This document shows, in pieces, positions 1 to 8,628 of a DNA stretch of 64,000 bases (the stretch's first letter is position 1; each line of letters starts with the position of its first letter). Made by a program: the position numbers and the translations under genes. The notes beneath the pieces are model-generated. The model saw nothing but the letters and a program-made list of their open reading frames with translations. It ran no database searches and was not told where the DNA came from. The stretch is taken from assembly GCA_018607135.1 (NCBI GenBank), contig JABBCA010000104.1, positions 62,001-126,000 of the forward strand, read 5' to 3'. This stretch comes from Opitutales bacterium. Lineage in GTDB: Bacteria > Verrucomicrobiota > Verrucomicrobiia > Opitutales > Coraliomargaritaceae.

Positions 1-1
1 A

Positions 2-286
2 GAAGAGCCGCTGGAGTTACCAGACGAGCAAATTATCGAAATTCGTGATGACGGCCAAGTGATTGTAAACGAGTATCCCTATGATGCTCCTGCGGCTTCT
101 AGGTTCGACGAACTTGCAGCAATGTTGACGCGCTTTCGCAAGGCGAGTGCAGCAAATAAGGTCGAGGCCATCGTGACTATTTCACCAAGTGATACGGTGG
201 CACATGCGCATATCGTGAAAGTCATGGACGCCTGTGCATTTGCTGGGATTGAAGCAGTGAACTTTGCATTAGGTGATGATTCTTAG
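2..286 (+). CDS. exbD: ExbD/TolR family biopolymer transport protein, C-terminal part (5' end outside window)
   Basis: An open frame runs from base 2 to the TAG at 284-286, so only the last 94 residues are present. They match the periplasmic domain of ExbD/TolR: a short beta-rich stretch, then an I-S-P-S-D strand and the C-terminal pattern V-M-D-A-C-x-x-A-G-I-x-x-V-x-F-A-L. ExbD works with ExbB in the inner membrane to use proton-motive force and energise TonB, which drives outer-membrane receptors such as the one at 30.6 kb. The transmembrane helix with its catalytic Asp lies outside the window, so ExbD and TolR cannot be separated. A clear terminator follows directly, so this is the last gene of its transcript. 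Confidence 0.8.
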   Translation, partial: EEPLELPDEQIIEIRDDGQVIVNEYPYDAPAASRFDELAAMLTRFRKASAANKVEAIVTISPSDTVAHAHIVKVMDACAFAGIEAVNFALGDDS

Positions 287-311
287 CAACAACCTCAGGT
301 GTTGCTTTTTA
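285..311 (+). terminator. Rho-independent terminator of the exbD-like gene
   Basis: The arms AGCAACA and TGTTGCT (285-291 and 300-306), with an inner CCT/AGG pairing, are followed by a run of T. The hairpin begins inside the TAG stop codon of the exbD-like gene, so it ends that transcript. Confidence 0.8.
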
Positions 312-401
312 CAGGGGCGACTTAGATTTCAACCGTGAAAACTGAGAGATTCCTATATTCTACGGTCGGTGCCTGCATCGCCTCCTAGCCAGCAACAATC
401 T

Positions 402-446
402 CGGGCCTCGGTCGGTATTTTCGGAATCCGGGCCTTCGGTATTTTT
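402..446. repeat. Short tandem direct repeat upstream of the RAYT gene
   Basis: Two near-copies of CGGGCCT(CGG)TCGGTATTTT lie at 402-421 and 429-446; the second lacks three bases. They are in the 200-base gap between the exbD terminator and the transposase gene. RAYT genes are often flanked by their target repeats, but I see no matching copy elsewhere in the window, so the function is unknown. Confidence 0.4.
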
Positions 447-513
447 AAAAAGAAGGGCCTGTCCCTTAAAATAAAGATTGACTAGGTCTCTTGTTGAGAG
501 GAGTGTCACTTTC

Positions 514-1509
514 ATGAGGCAGCGACGACTAAAAGTTTATGGGAGGAGTGCGGTCTATCATTGCATGACTCGAACAGTGAATGGAGCGCTGCTTTTTAAG
601 GACCGTGAGAAGGAGGTTTTGCGTAAGATGATTCGGCAAGTTGCTGATTTTAGCGGAGTTGAAGTTCTGACTTATTGTGTCATGTCGAATCATTTCCATG
701 TGCTGCTGCGTGTTCCAGATGCGTCTGTAGTATCCGATGTTGAATTGATGCGTCGTTATAAAGTGCTCTACCCAAAGCCTACGAAATATCAGGAAGCTTC
801 GGTTGTGGGAATGGCGGCGGAGTTGCGTGCAGATGGAGATGAGGCTGAGGTGATCCGTCGTAAATTGTTGGCGCGTATGTGTGATGTGTCTGAGTTTATG
901 AAGACAGTGAAGCAGCGTTTTACTACTTGGTTCAATAAGTCGCATCAGCGATATGGCACATTGTGGGCGGACCGATTCAAATCGGTGCTTGTGGAGGGCG
1001 AAGGCAATCCAATGCAGACGATGGCTGCTTATATTGATTTGAACCCTGTGCGGGCTGGACTGGTAGAAGACCCGAAGGATTATCGGTTCTGTGGCTACGC
1101 AGAGGCGGTATCGGGTGGTGGGCTGGCGCGAAAGGGGCTGTTGCAGATTTGGAGCGATTATGCGGGTGCGTCGAGTCGCACCCCTACGTATGCGCTACGT
1201 ATGCACCGAGAGCTGATTTTTGGTAAGCGTGCGGCTGAACAGGGATTATCAGAGATGAAGCGCGACAAAGCCTTGAAGGTGCTCGATCAAGAAAATGCGG
1301 TGTTGCCCCGCGCGACGGTGCTGCGCTGCCGGGTGCGCTATTTTAGTGACGGTGCGATCCTTGGATCGGCTGAGTTTGTTCGTGGCTTTCTGGATACTTG
1401 GCAAGCCGAGAAAGGCAGGAAGTATCCGCCGAAGGTAAATGAAATGCGTGGAGCGAATTGGAGGGGGCTCGCTGTAATCCAAGGGCTGCGCTCTAAGGTA
1501 TTTGGATAA
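514..1509 (+). CDS. REP-associated tyrosine transposase (RAYT, TnpA_REP / IS200-like Y1 HUH family)
   Basis: This 331-residue single-strand DNA transposase-like protein has the HUH metal-binding motif H60-F61-H62 within C-V-M-S-N-H-F-H-V-L-L. Its likely nucleophile is Tyr173 in A-A-Y-I-D-L-N-P-V-R-A-G, the hallmark of the RAYT branch. RAYTs are usually domesticated single-copy enzymes that spread REP/REPIN palindromes and do not move themselves. The ATG at 514 is preferred over an in-frame TTG at 478: it has a good Shine-Dalgarno (GAGAGGAG, 496-503), and family members begin with the same basic M-R-Q-R-R-L-K stretch. A strong ribosome site is unusual in this window and may point to foreign origin. 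The coding sequence contains a 24-base half-site (1164-1187) of the palindrome family found at 15.8 and 32.7 kb. Confidence 0.9.
   Translation: MRQRRLKVYGRSAVYHCMTRTVNGALLFKDREKEVLRKMIRQVADFSGVEVLTYCVMSNHFHVLLRVPDASVVSDVELMRRYKVLYPKPTKYQEASVVGMAAELRADGDEAEVIRRKLLARMCDVSEFMKTVKQRFTTWFNKSHQRYGTLWADRFKSVLVEGEGNPMQTMAAYIDLNPVRAGLVEDPKDYRFCGYAEAVSGGGLARKGLLQIWSDYAGASSRTPTYALRMHRELIFGKRAAEQGLSEMKRDKALKVLDQENAVLPRATVLRCRVRYFSDGAILGSAEFVRGFLDTWQAEKGRKYPPKVNEMRGANWRGLAVIQGLRSKVFG
1164..1187 (+). repeat. REP-like half-site inside the RAYT coding sequence
   Basis: This stretch matches the right arm of the palindrome at 15832-15855 with three mismatches over 24 bases; it ends in GTCGCACCCCTAC against GTCGCGCCCCTAC. 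It is translated in frame as G-A-S-S-R-T-P-T. Chance identity of this length is unlikely, but a constraint from protein sequence cannot be excluded. Confidence 0.5.
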
Positions 1510-1551
1510 TGTTCGGAGGTGCCCGTTTGCGTCTTTCAGAACAGATTTCAC

Positions 1552-1566
1552 GTCTCTTGAAGAGAC
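1552..1566. repeat. Small hairpin between the convergent RAYT and ppaC genes
   Basis: GTCTCT and AGAGAC pair around a three-base loop, ending at the last base of the ppaC stop codon. The same GTCTCTTG string followed by a GAGAG arm occurs at 486-500, just before the RAYT start. The pair could mark the element's ends or be a weak ppaC terminator; there is no good T-run on either strand. Confidence 0.35.
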
Positions 1567-3233
1567 TATAGGACACCCATTGTCTTTAAGAGGGATGAGA
1601 TGTAGGGGATGAGTTGCTTTTTGCGACTCACAATGCCGGTAAGCTCGTAAATGTTGCTTTGCCCTCTTTGTGGATAGTTGATCTGACTCTTTAGCTCATC
1701 ATTGCCGGCAACGACTAAGAGTGAGTCTTGGGTGTTGATGTCGGTGACGAGCAAGAGGCTGAAGAGGAGCTCTTCTTTGAGGCGGTGTGCTTCGAGCGCT
1801 GTATCCAGTTCATCTTCTTTTTCCCAGAAGTTATTGAAACCCAGTTCCTCGATCTGAGAGACTGAGTAGCGCAAATCGCCCTCATCGTAGATTTTGCAAT
1901 CGGAACCAATAACCGCTGCGGGCGCATGATTGATGATGACTGAACCTGCTGTGAAGATGATATCAGCCAGCTCTTTGGGCTGGATTTCGGCAATTGGAGC
2001 CAACCAGTCTAGGAGTTCTCCTTCAAGCGCAGTCGTTGTGGGGCTGTTTAATAATAACGTGTCTGAAATAATGCCCGCCATCATGATGCCCGCGATGGCC
2101 TTACTCGGTGTGAGTGATTGTGAGCGAAAGAGGTCGGCAACAATTGAGCAGGTAGAGCCCACTGGGCGATTGATGAAAAGTATGGGTTGTTCAGTTGGGA
2201 TATTGCCCAGTCTGTGGTGATCTAGGATCTCAGTGATTTGAACCTCGCTCGCGCCGTTGACTGCTTGGCCGAGTTCATTGTGGTCTACTAGGGCAATTCG
2301 GGTGTTGCTTGGGCGGAGAATGTCACTCTTCGAGAACACTCCAATAAGCTTTTTATCTTCGTCGACGACTATGTAGAGCGGGTCATTTAAATTTGCGATT
2401 CGGCGTTTTACTGAGGAAATCCGGTCTTCTCGTGTGAAGCAGGTCACTTCTGGCTCAACCAGCCCTTCGATGTGCGTTGCAGTGCGAATAATCCAAGATG
2501 TGGTCGCTGAGTCGTATGGACTGACAATAAGTGCCACTCCCTTTTCTTTGGCGCGTGTAATTACCTCCTCGTCGACATCTAGACCTCCAGTGATTACCAG
2601 TAGGCGAATGCCTAGTTGCAAGCAACGCTCTTGAATGTCCCAGCGGTCACCAACGATGATGATGCTTTGATTCGATGGCATGCCGGCTTCCTTATGGTGG
2701 TTCCCGAAAGAGCGAATGTCCATTGCTCCAATACGCACGTAGAGCTCTTGAAGTTCGTCACCGTTATCAGACACTAGGACTTCCGCATTTAGTGACCGTA
2801 TGATGGAGTTGATACTTGTGTGCACGCGTCGCATGGAACGAGGTTCATTCGGTTTGGGAATGAAAAACTCGCCGAGTTGGAAGATCGAGATCATACCCTC
2901 AATCTTATTGTCTTCACTGACCACTGGGAGTGCTCGCACATCATATTTATCGATCAGCTCAAGCGCCTCTGCGCAGGTGCTGTCTTTGGTCACGGAGCGC
3001 ACTTTTTGGCGCATGATGTTTTCAACTCGTGGGGTTACATCCCCGATGAAAGTCGGCAGTGAGACTTTAAACTTTTCTAGAATGGCATCGACTCGGGCAT
3101 TGGAGTTTCCACAGCGTGCTGCTTGGTAGTGAGTCTCTCCTGTGGCGTGCTTGTAGGCTTCGTAAGCTAGGGCAGAGCAGATCGCATCTGCGTCTGGGTT
3201 TTTATGGCCGAGTATGTAGATCGGATCTGGCAT
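1566..3233 (-). CDS. ppaC: Manganese-dependent (family II) inorganic pyrophosphatase with CBS and DRTGG regulatory insert
   Basis: This cytosolic enzyme (555 residues) hydrolyses pyrophosphate to phosphate and pulls biosynthetic reactions forward. The DHH-family core has G-H-K-N-P-D-A-D-A near the start, D-H-N-E in the middle, D-H-H and the C-terminal S-R-K-K-Q signature that binds substrate. Between the first motif and D-H-N-E sit a CBS domain (about 70-125), a DRTGG domain (about 150-245, with V-I-T-G-G-L) and a second CBS domain (about 250-305). The length matches clostridial CBS-PPases, in which this insert senses adenine nucleotides and diadenosine polyphosphates. It is convergent with the RAYT gene and is a single transcription unit by position. 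Confidence 0.93.
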   Translation of the reverse strand: MPDPIYILGHKNPDADAICSALAYEAYKHATGETHYQAARCGNSNARVDAILEKFKVSLPTFIGDVTPRVENIMRQKVRSVTKDSTCAEALELIDKYDVRALPVVSEDNKIEGMISIFQLGEFFIPKPNEPRSMRRVHTSINSIIRSLNAEVLVSDNGDELQELYVRIGAMDIRSFGNHHKEAGMPSNQSIIIVGDRWDIQERCLQLGIRLLVITGGLDVDEEVITRAKEKGVALIVSPYDSATTSWIIRTATHIEGLVEPEVTCFTREDRISSVKRRIANLNDPLYIVVDEDKKLIGVFSKSDILRPSNTRIALVDHNELGQAVNGASEVQITEILDHHRLGNIPTEQPILFINRPVGSTCSIVADLFRSQSLTPSKAIAGIMMAGIISDTLLLNSPTTTALEGELLDWLAPIAEIQPKELADIIFTAGSVIINHAPAAVIGSDCKIYDEGDLRYSVSQIEELGFNNFWEKEDELDTALEAHRLKEELLFSLLLVTDINTQDSLLVVAGNDELKSQINYPQRGQSNIYELTGIVSRKKQLIPYISSLLKTMGVL

Positions 3234-3289
3234 TAATGAGAAAGTAAAGATGCTCTGTTTGATTGAACAACGCTTAAGTGTGCAATTCG

Positions 3290-3326
3290 ACCAAAAGAAA
3301 ACCCGACTCCATCTGGAGTCGGGTTT
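3290..3326 (-). terminator. Rho-independent terminator of the pseudopilin gene
   Basis: A perfect 13-bp inverted repeat (AAACCCGACTCCA at 3299-3311, complement at 3314-3326) is followed on the minus strand by TTTCTTTTGG. It lies about 20 bases downstream of the pseudopilin stop. Confidence 0.85.
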
Positions 3327-3346
3327 AAAGAAAGAGATACTCGCTA

Positions 3347-4057
3347 TTAAGGGTTGTAAACAGGAGCGGCTTTTACGTTGTCGCTCGTGTGAATGTCACT
3401 CATTGCCTTGGTCAGCACACCAGTTGTTGGGTTGACGAGCAGGCCGTCTTCTTCGCCAAGCTCTGTATAAAATTGAACGTGACCATCGAGGTAAGCGATG
3501 TGCCCTCCGAGTCCCCATGGCGTATTTTTACCCCAGGTGCCGTTGGTTAAGTCGAGTCCACGTGTCCATAGAAGCGGAGTGGTTGACGTTGGAGCGTTGC
3601 CGCTGACACCAATCGCAAAGTCATAGCCGACTGGAACACCGCTGACCCATTCAGGAGCATCCGTATAAATGTTTTGATCATTACGGAAACCAACTACAGC
3701 TGGGAGAGTGTTCGCGTAGTCTGCAACTGCGGGGTCGGATCCAATGATCCAAATCGATGCGTCGGTTAGATCGACTTGCTTAGCGAGGAAGGAAGCGACG
3801 CCGTAGATGTCGTTGTTAAATCCTGCGGTGGTAAGTTTGGCTGCATTTAATGTGCGGACTTTACCGCCAGATGTGGAGTAAGTTGCATACGAAACTGCAA
3901 TCGAGCGAATGTTCGAAGATGATTTTGTTTTGTTCGCGACCTCACGGACCTTACCGACGGCAGGGATCAAGATCGCCGCGAGAATGCCGATAATTGCGAT
4001 AACAGTGAGAAGCTCAATCAGGGTGAAACCTGAGCGGGGGGAGTTTTGGTTTTTCAT
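3347..4057 (-). CDS. Type II/IV pseudopilin-like protein with prepilin N-terminal methylation motif
   Basis: This 236-residue protein has a short basic leader, then G10/F11-T-L-I-E15, the prepilin peptidase site with the conserved Glu at mature position 5, and a hydrophobic helix of about 20 residues. Near the C-terminus is H-I-A-Y-L-D-G-H-V-Q-F-Y, the DG-H motif of the large PVC pseudopilin families often placed in type II secretion-like systems. No assembly ATPase, platform protein or peptidase is nearby, so it is a dispersed minor or orphan pseudopilin, which is common in Verrucomicrobiota. It is likely monocistronic: it has its own terminator and a 185-base upstream gap with a hairpin. 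The substrate or partner is unknown. Confidence 0.88.
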   Translation of the reverse strand: MKNQNSPRSGFTLIELLTVIAIIGILAAILIPAVGKVREVANKTKSSSNIRSIAVSYATYSTSGGKVRTLNAAKLTTAGFNNDIYGVASFLAKQVDLTDASIWIIGSDPAVADYANTLPAVVGFRNDQNIYTDAPEWVSGVPVGYDFAIGVSGNAPTSTTPLLWTRGLDLTNGTWGKNTPWGLGGHIAYLDGHVQFYTELGEEDGLLVNPTTGVLTKAMSDIHTSDNVKAAPVYNP

Positions 4058-4086
4058 AAAGAGGTATGTTGGTTTAGAGTGAACAT

Positions 4087-4111
4087 GCCATTCATGGAAT
4101 CTATGAATGGC
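4087..4111. promoter_or_regulatory. Perfect inverted repeat in the pseudopilin 5' leader
   Basis: GCCATTCAT (4087-4095) and ATGAATGGC (4103-4111) form a 9-bp perfect inverted repeat with a 7-base spacer, 29 bases upstream of the pseudopilin start. It lacks a T-run on either strand, so an operator or leader hairpin is more likely than a terminator. Confidence 0.45.
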
Positions 4112-4179
4112 TTAAAGTATTAAACTAGGTGATATACGGAGTGAAGTCCAATCAATTTTACAATACAGTAGATACAGAA

Positions 4180-4208
4180 ATGGGCTAAGTAATTATTACC
4201 TAACCCAT
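4180..4208 (-). terminator. Possible terminator after glyA
   Basis: ATGGG...CCCAT closes an imperfect 14+14 hairpin with two mismatches, about 35 bases past the glyA stop. On the minus strand it continues into a weak TTTCTG. The stem is AT-rich, so the call is tentative. Confidence 0.4.
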
Positions 4209-4242
4209 GACTAAATTCGATACCTAGTTCTTTTGTTTAAAA

Positions 4243-5523
4243 CTAATTGGCATAAGGAAGTGGGTATTTCTGGCAGAGTGCGATTGCGATTGCCTTGGCT
4301 TGCGCGATCACTGCCTCATCGGTAGGTGCTCCAAGAACGAGGTCAATTGCTTCTGCGATCTTTACCATGTCTGCTTCAACGAGTCCGCGACTCGTCACGG
4401 CTGGAGTGCCCAAACGAATGCCACTCGTTTGAAATGGGCTGCGTGTTTCACCTGGAACTGTGTTCTTGTTGGTGGTGATGTTAGCCTTATCCAGTGCGAT
4501 TTGAGCTACTTTACCAGTAAGCTCAGGATCTTTTACACGAAGGTCGATCATCATGAGGTGATTGTCGGTGCCGCCACTGATGATGTGGTGTCCGCGCTCG
4601 ATGAGTGCGCCTGCGAGTGCCTTGGCATTCGCTGCCACCTGTTGCTGGTAAGCCTTGAAAGCTTCGGATGCCGCCTCTTTGAAGCAGACTGCTTTTGCTG
4701 CGATCACATGCATGAGTGGGCCGCCTTGAATGCCTGGGAATACCGCAGAATTAATCTTCTTCGCGTGTTCTTCTTTGCAAAGGATTAATCCGCCACGCGG
4801 GCCGCGTAGGGTCTTGTGTGTGGTCGTGGTGACAAAATCTGCGTGTGGGACGGGTGAAGGGTGCACGCCCGTGGCAACTAGGCCAGCGATGTGTGCAATG
4901 TCCGCCATCAAGTAGGCGCCCACTTCACGAGCGATTTCGCCCATACGTTTGAAATCGATGATGCGGGAGTAGGCAGATGCACCGACAGTAATCATCTTAG
5001 GCTTCTCCTTTCGTGCCGTTTCAGCGATGCCATCATAGTCGATCAAGCCGTCTTCGACGCCAACGCCATAGTTGACCACTTCGTAGTGCATACCACTAAA
5101 ATTCATCGGATGGCCGTGAGTGAGGTGCCCCCCATCGGAGAGACTCATTGTGAGAATCTTGTCGCCTGGCTTGAGCACAGAGAGATAGACGGCAGCGTTC
5201 GCTTGACTGCCAGAGTGAGGTTGCACATTGGCATGGTCTGCGCCAAAGAGTGTTTTGGCACGCTCGATGGCGAGGTCTTCGATGACGTCGACATGTTCAC
5301 AGCCCCCATAGTAACGTTTGCCTGGATAGCCCTCGGCGTATTTGTTGGTTAATACAGTGCCTTGTGCTTCGATCACGGAAGGGTAGGTGAAGTTCTCCGA
5401 CGCGATCAGCTCGAGGTGGCTTTCTTGGCGTTTGCGCTCGGCGGCAATTGCTGCGGCTACTTCAGGATCCACACTTGCGAGTGGTTTTGGATTTAAAAGG
5501 GATGCATTGGTTGCGGTAGTCAT
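4243..5523 (-). CDS. glyA: Serine hydroxymethyltransferase
   Basis: This PLP enzyme (426 residues) interconverts serine and glycine and loads tetrahydrofolate with a one-carbon unit. The start region has [16 protein letters not shown], followed by the [14 protein letters not shown] tetrahydrofolate/substrate loop. The PLP lysine lies in [14 protein letters not shown]. Length is typical for bacterial GlyA. It lies 54 bases downstream of the triple-repeat secreted protein on the same strand and may be partly co-transcribed with it. It links to gcvH at 26.2 kb through glycine metabolism. Confidence 0.97.
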   Translation of the reverse strand: MTTATNASLLNPKPLASVDPEVAAAIAAERKRQESHLELIASENFTYPSVIEAQGTVLTNKYAEGYPGKRYYGGCEHVDVIEDLAIERAKTLFGADHANVQPHSGSQANAAVYLSVLKPGDKILTMSLSDGGHLTHGHPMNFSGMHYEVVNYGVGVEDGLIDYDGIAETARKEKPKMITVGASAYSRIIDFKRMGEIAREVGAYLMADIAHIAGLVATGVHPSPVPHADFVTTTTHKTLRGPRGGLILCKEEHAKKINSAVFPGIQGGPLMHVIAAKAVCFKEAASEAFKAYQQQVAANAKALAGALIERGHHIISGGTDNHLMMIDLRVKDPELTGKVAQIALDKANITTNKNTVPGETRSPFQTSGIRLGTPAVTSRGLVEADMVKIAEAIDLVLGAPTDEAVIAQAKAIAIALCQKYPLPYAN

Positions 5524-5577
5524 AACTAGTAGTGTTCTACGATTCTTTGTTTATAATTAAAGTAATGTGATTTTGGC

Positions 5578-7110
5578 TTAGAAGGGCCAGACCCAGTCTT
5601 TTGCGCTCTTTTTAGTTTTCTTTTTCGGCTCTTCCTCTTCTTCGGAGGCTTCTTCTGCCACCTCAGTGACTATTGCCAGAGGTGCCTCCTGTGTCTTGAC
5701 TTCTTCGATTACTTCAGTCGCGGACTCAGCAGTCTCAGTGGGCTGAGTGGTTGCGTTCGTATCCATCTCTTCGCTCCAGAATGGCCACCACCAAGGGTCT
5801 GTGCTCTTGGTTTCTTCATAACCTTCTTGGATGATCGCAGAAGTGGATGCGTCGTCAGATTCGCCATCGAATGGCCATGCCCATCGTGCAAATGTGCGGC
5901 CCCAGCCAGCTTTTTGCTCTTGAGTGTCGATACCTGCAGCTTCCGCGAGCTCTAGCATTTGGCGGGCGACATCTTCGCGGCCTTTGAGGTGCTCAGAGAA
6001 TTTGGACCGATCCTCAGGTGCTGCCGCAAAGATACGTGTCGGCACGCCGTCAAGTGGGCGCCCTGGTTTGTAGTCATAAAGAACGAAGCCGTCCCCAACA
6101 GGGCTGAGAATACGGCGCATACCGTTATCCCAACGCATGAAAATATCTTGGCCTTGCATTCTCCATGAGCCTTGCAGGCTACGGTCGACTGATGAAGACA
6201 GGCCGCCGAAGCGACCAATTTCGACACGCTCGAATTTGTCGTCACTCACGCGAACCAGCCATGCGCCACGGTAGAACGCTCGGGCGTTTTTGCGGCTGGA
6301 AAATGCGATCCCTCCAGAATTAAGCTCGCGCTCGGTTTGATAACTAGAGAGCCAGCTTGAAGGCACCGATTCGTTTTGTGTGCGTTCGGCCGATGTAAAT
6401 TCGGTTTCGTCCTCTTCAATGACGACACCTGATTTAACTTGTTTGAAAGAGTAGGAACGTTCGTTCTCTCTGAGTATCGAGTATTCACCGTTATCCCATG
6501 CAATGTGAAGCTCGCTACCTTGTTTCGCCCACGAACCGCGTAAGCCTCTTTCACCGCCGATATTAGTAGCTGCGGAACGGTCTGGTTCTACGATGAGATA
6601 GTTTTCTTCGCCGTCCTTGCCGACTTTCCAGGTTGCAAAGTAGCCTTTAGCCTTATCTTGAGCGGAAGCGAGTCGATTGTCTACATTAGGCGGTTTCGCC
6701 CATTGCCCGAGGATTTCTTTTGGCACCTGCTGAGCGGGCACTGTGTAAACCATATTTTGTTGACTATCGATATATGAGATTCCGAAGCCTAGTGCGTCTC
6801 GAACAATGCGGTGTTGAGTGCCATCGCCCCAAATCAGTGTAGCGGTGTCTTCGGTCTGAGACCATGACCCTTGGTATACGGTGCGGTCGGTGTTGTCTCC
6901 CCAAAAGTAAGAGGCAAGGCTGCCACGTTTTAAAATTAGAATTAGGGCACCGTCGTTTGGCGTCTCGATCTGCCATGTTCCGCGAAAAAAGTCGCTTGCG
7001 TCTTGTGCGATGGTTGCGGAGGCGCCCAAAATGAGTGTGACGAGGCCGAAAATAGCACACTTCATTTGGCGAAAGTAGTTGTGGGATCTCTGCTTAGAGA
7101 AATTGTTCAT
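5578..7110 (-). CDS. Secreted protein of unknown function with three W-rich repeats and aromatic WPF motifs
   Basis: I do not recognise a named family. The product (510 residues from the ATG at 7110) has a signal peptide ending near A-T-I-A-Q. Three repeats follow at about 41-120, 157-225 and 279-350. Each has an aromatic-x-x-x-W opening, a central G-S-W, a W-[GD]-[ND]-G motif and usually R-I; they look like small beta-sheet modules. A helical linker follows, then three aromatic tags: W-A-W-P-F (410-414), W-W-W-P-F-W (440-445) and W-V-W-P-F as the last five residues. The last two are separated by an acidic and then Lys-rich segment. A start at 7221 is possible but overlaps surE; Met53 (7065) would also give a signal peptide. 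It lies between surE and glyA on the same strand. A periplasmic or cell-surface location is inferred from the signal peptide only. Confidence 0.75.
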   Translation of the reverse strand: MNNFSKQRSHNYFRQMKCAIFGLVTLILGASATIAQDASDFFRGTWQIETPNDGALILILKRGSLASYFWGDNTDRTVYQGSWSQTEDTATLIWGDGTQHRIVRDALGFGISYIDSQQNMVYTVPAQQVPKEILGQWAKPPNVDNRLASAQDKAKGYFATWKVGKDGEENYLIVEPDRSAATNIGGERGLRGSWAKQGSELHIAWDNGEYSILRENERSYSFKQVKSGVVIEEDETEFTSAERTQNESVPSSWLSSYQTERELNSGGIAFSSRKNARAFYRGAWLVRVSDDKFERVEIGRFGGLSSSVDRSLQGSWRMQGQDIFMRWDNGMRRILSPVGDGFVLYDYKPGRPLDGVPTRIFAAAPEDRSKFSEHLKGREDVARQMLELAEAAGIDTQEQKAGWGRTFARWAWPFDGESDDASTSAIIQEGYEETKSTDPWWWPFWSEEMDTNATTQPTETAESATEVIEEVKTQEAPLAIVTEVAEEASEEEEEPKKKTKKSAKDWVWPF

Positions 7111-7186
7111 GTGAGGTGAATATTTTTCAGCGCTCGCGCACGCAAGGATTATTCGCAGCGGAATCGCTGCAGATGTTGGATTTTTG

Positions 7187-7972
7187 TCAGGAGGAGGGCC
7201 TTCCTGCTCTAGAAAAATCAAGAAGACTGCGACTAATGAAGCCTGCGTCGAGTGTCATGCGGTCTGATCGTTCATCAGTGTCGAGCATGATTCCCTCTGT
7301 AAAGCGAAAGCGGTATTTTCCGGGCGCCACTTCTTGATACAGACTGCCTAGTTGAATCTTTGCTGGGTAAGTGTCTCTAATAATTGTGTCAGTTTGAGTG
7401 TTCGCGGGAAAGTTTATGTTAAATAAGGCACCCTTTGCGGGCGGCGATTTAAGTGTTTCGATAGAGATGCGGCTGGCGTGGTTCGCCGCCGAGTCGAGTG
7501 TGGAGCTGAAGTCCGAGTCGATACGGCCTTTGCTTTCAGTGACCGCAGCAAATAGTTCCCTCGGCACACATTGGCTGAACGCGATGGCGGGTATGCCCCA
7601 AAGCGCTCCTTCGATTGCGCCAGCTACCGTGCCAGAGCTCAAAACCAGAGTTTCGGTGGTATTGTAGCCGATATTAATTCCAGATACTACGATGTCGGGG
7701 CGAGTGTTCAGCAGGTTTCCAAGTGCAATATTTACACAGTCAGTTGGAGTGCCGTTGATGGACCAGGCATCGACTTCGGCACCAAATCGCGAATCGACTG
7801 CTACCGAGACCTCCTTATGCCTACTGACTGCGCGACCTATCCAGCTCTGTTCATACGTAGGAGCGGCAACGGATACCTTGAATTGCCCTGAGAGCGCTTG
7901 AACAAGCTTATATAAAAAGTGTGAATCGATGCCGTCGTCATTAGTGACCAGCACATGTGGCTGTTTAATCAT
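7187..7972 (-). CDS. surE: 5'/3'-nucleotidase SurE
   Basis: This survival protein (261 residues) is a metal-dependent phosphatase acting on nucleoside monophosphates and, in some species, polyphosphate. It has the N-terminal motif V-T-N-D-D-G (N11, D12, D13), N-G-T-P-T-D-C, and V-S-G-I-N-x-G with [13 protein letters not shown], which together form the metal site and dimer core. The start is only 12 bases after the thioesterase stop, so the two genes very likely share a transcript. Surface residues after position 240 are less conserved. Confidence 0.95.
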   Translation of the reverse strand: MIKQPHVLVTNDDGIDSHFLYKLVQALSGQFKVSVAAPTYEQSWIGRAVSRHKEVSVAVDSRFGAEVDAWSINGTPTDCVNIALGNLLNTRPDIVVSGINIGYNTTETLVLSSGTVAGAIEGALWGIPAIAFSQCVPRELFAAVTESKGRIDSDFSSTLDSAANHASRISIETLKSPPAKGALFNINFPANTQTDTIIRDTYPAKIQLGSLYQEVAPGKYRFRFTEGIMLDTDERSDRMTLDAGFISRSLLDFSRAGRPSS

Positions 7973-7984
7973 TTTTCTGTATGC

Positions 7985-8446
7985 TTACACGCTCTGTGGG
8001 CGGGCTAGTGTAGATCTGGGAGCTTCGCAGATGTTGCTGCGCACCTGCTGAGTCAGCTCGATGGAGCGTAAGTCACCTGATGTGGTGAGCTCAGTCAGTA
8101 TAGTCGTCATGTGTCCTTTGCCAGCTTGGGTTCTGGTTCCGTCTGCGTTCCGTCTAAAAATACGAAATTGATAGTCAATTGAACGATCTTTCATGGATTT
8201 AACTGCAAGATGTATATCAATGGTTTCTCCGAATCGAAGCGGAGCGGAGAATTTGCATTCAGCGCGTGCTCGGGGCCAACCCACAACTTCGCCAGGTTTC
8301 GTATTAATGAGATCCACGCCAGCTGCTTCAAAGAAATCACGCTCAGCGGTTTCCATGTAGCGGAAGAAGTTTGAGAAATGGACCAGTCCGGCCATGTCAG
8401 TTTCTGAAAACTCGATACGGCGTGTCGATGTGTGCTCGAAAATCAT
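7985..8446 (-). CDS. Acyl-CoA thioesterase of the YbgC/4-hydroxybenzoyl-CoA thioesterase (hot-dog) family
   Basis: A 153-residue hot-dog fold protein. The motif [20 protein letters not shown] corresponds to the family's active-site stretch, with the catalytic Asp at T-D-M-A-G. The ATG at 8446 is chosen because homologues start just before E-H-T[11 protein letters not shown]; an upstream ATG at 8482 would add 12 basic residues. The likely role is to hydrolyse acyl-CoA or acyl-thioester intermediates in the cytosol. The substrate cannot be read from sequence. It is the first gene of a unit with surE. Confidence 0.88.
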   Translation of the reverse strand: MIFEHTSTRRIEFSETDMAGLVHFSNFFRYMETAERDFFEAAGVDLINTKPGEVVGWPRARAECKFSAPLRFGETIDIHLAVKSMKDRSIDYQFRIFRRNADGTRTQAGKGHMTTILTELTTSGDLRSIELTQQVRSNICEAPRSTLARPQSV

Positions 8447-8493
8447 GGTAACTACACATGAGGCTGGTCTGCGTTTTGGCAACCGTTCGCCAC

Positions 8494-8499
8494 ATTATA
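8494..8499 (-). promoter_or_regulatory. Candidate -10 box for the thioesterase-surE unit
   Basis: The minus strand reads TATAAT, extended by an upstream G-T-A, 47 bases before the thioesterase start. It lies just after the tal terminator hairpin. No good -35 box is visible at the expected spacing. Confidence 0.35.
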
Positions 8500-8502
8500 T
8501 AC

Positions 8503-8535
8503 AAAAAAATCCATCACCAGAATTTTGGCGATGGA
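8503..8535 (-). terminator. Rho-independent terminator of transaldolase
   Basis: TCCATC/GATGGA arms (8510-8515, 8530-8535) with an inner CCA/TGG pairing are followed on the minus strand by a run of seven T. It lies about 95 bases past the tal stop. Confidence 0.7.
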
Positions 8536-8628
8536 CTGAAGGTGGCTTGAGTGAACTACACCCGACTTTTTGAGAACTAGGACACAATGTCCTGGCTACG
8601 TAAGCCGTGGTTGTAGCGATCGGGGGCG

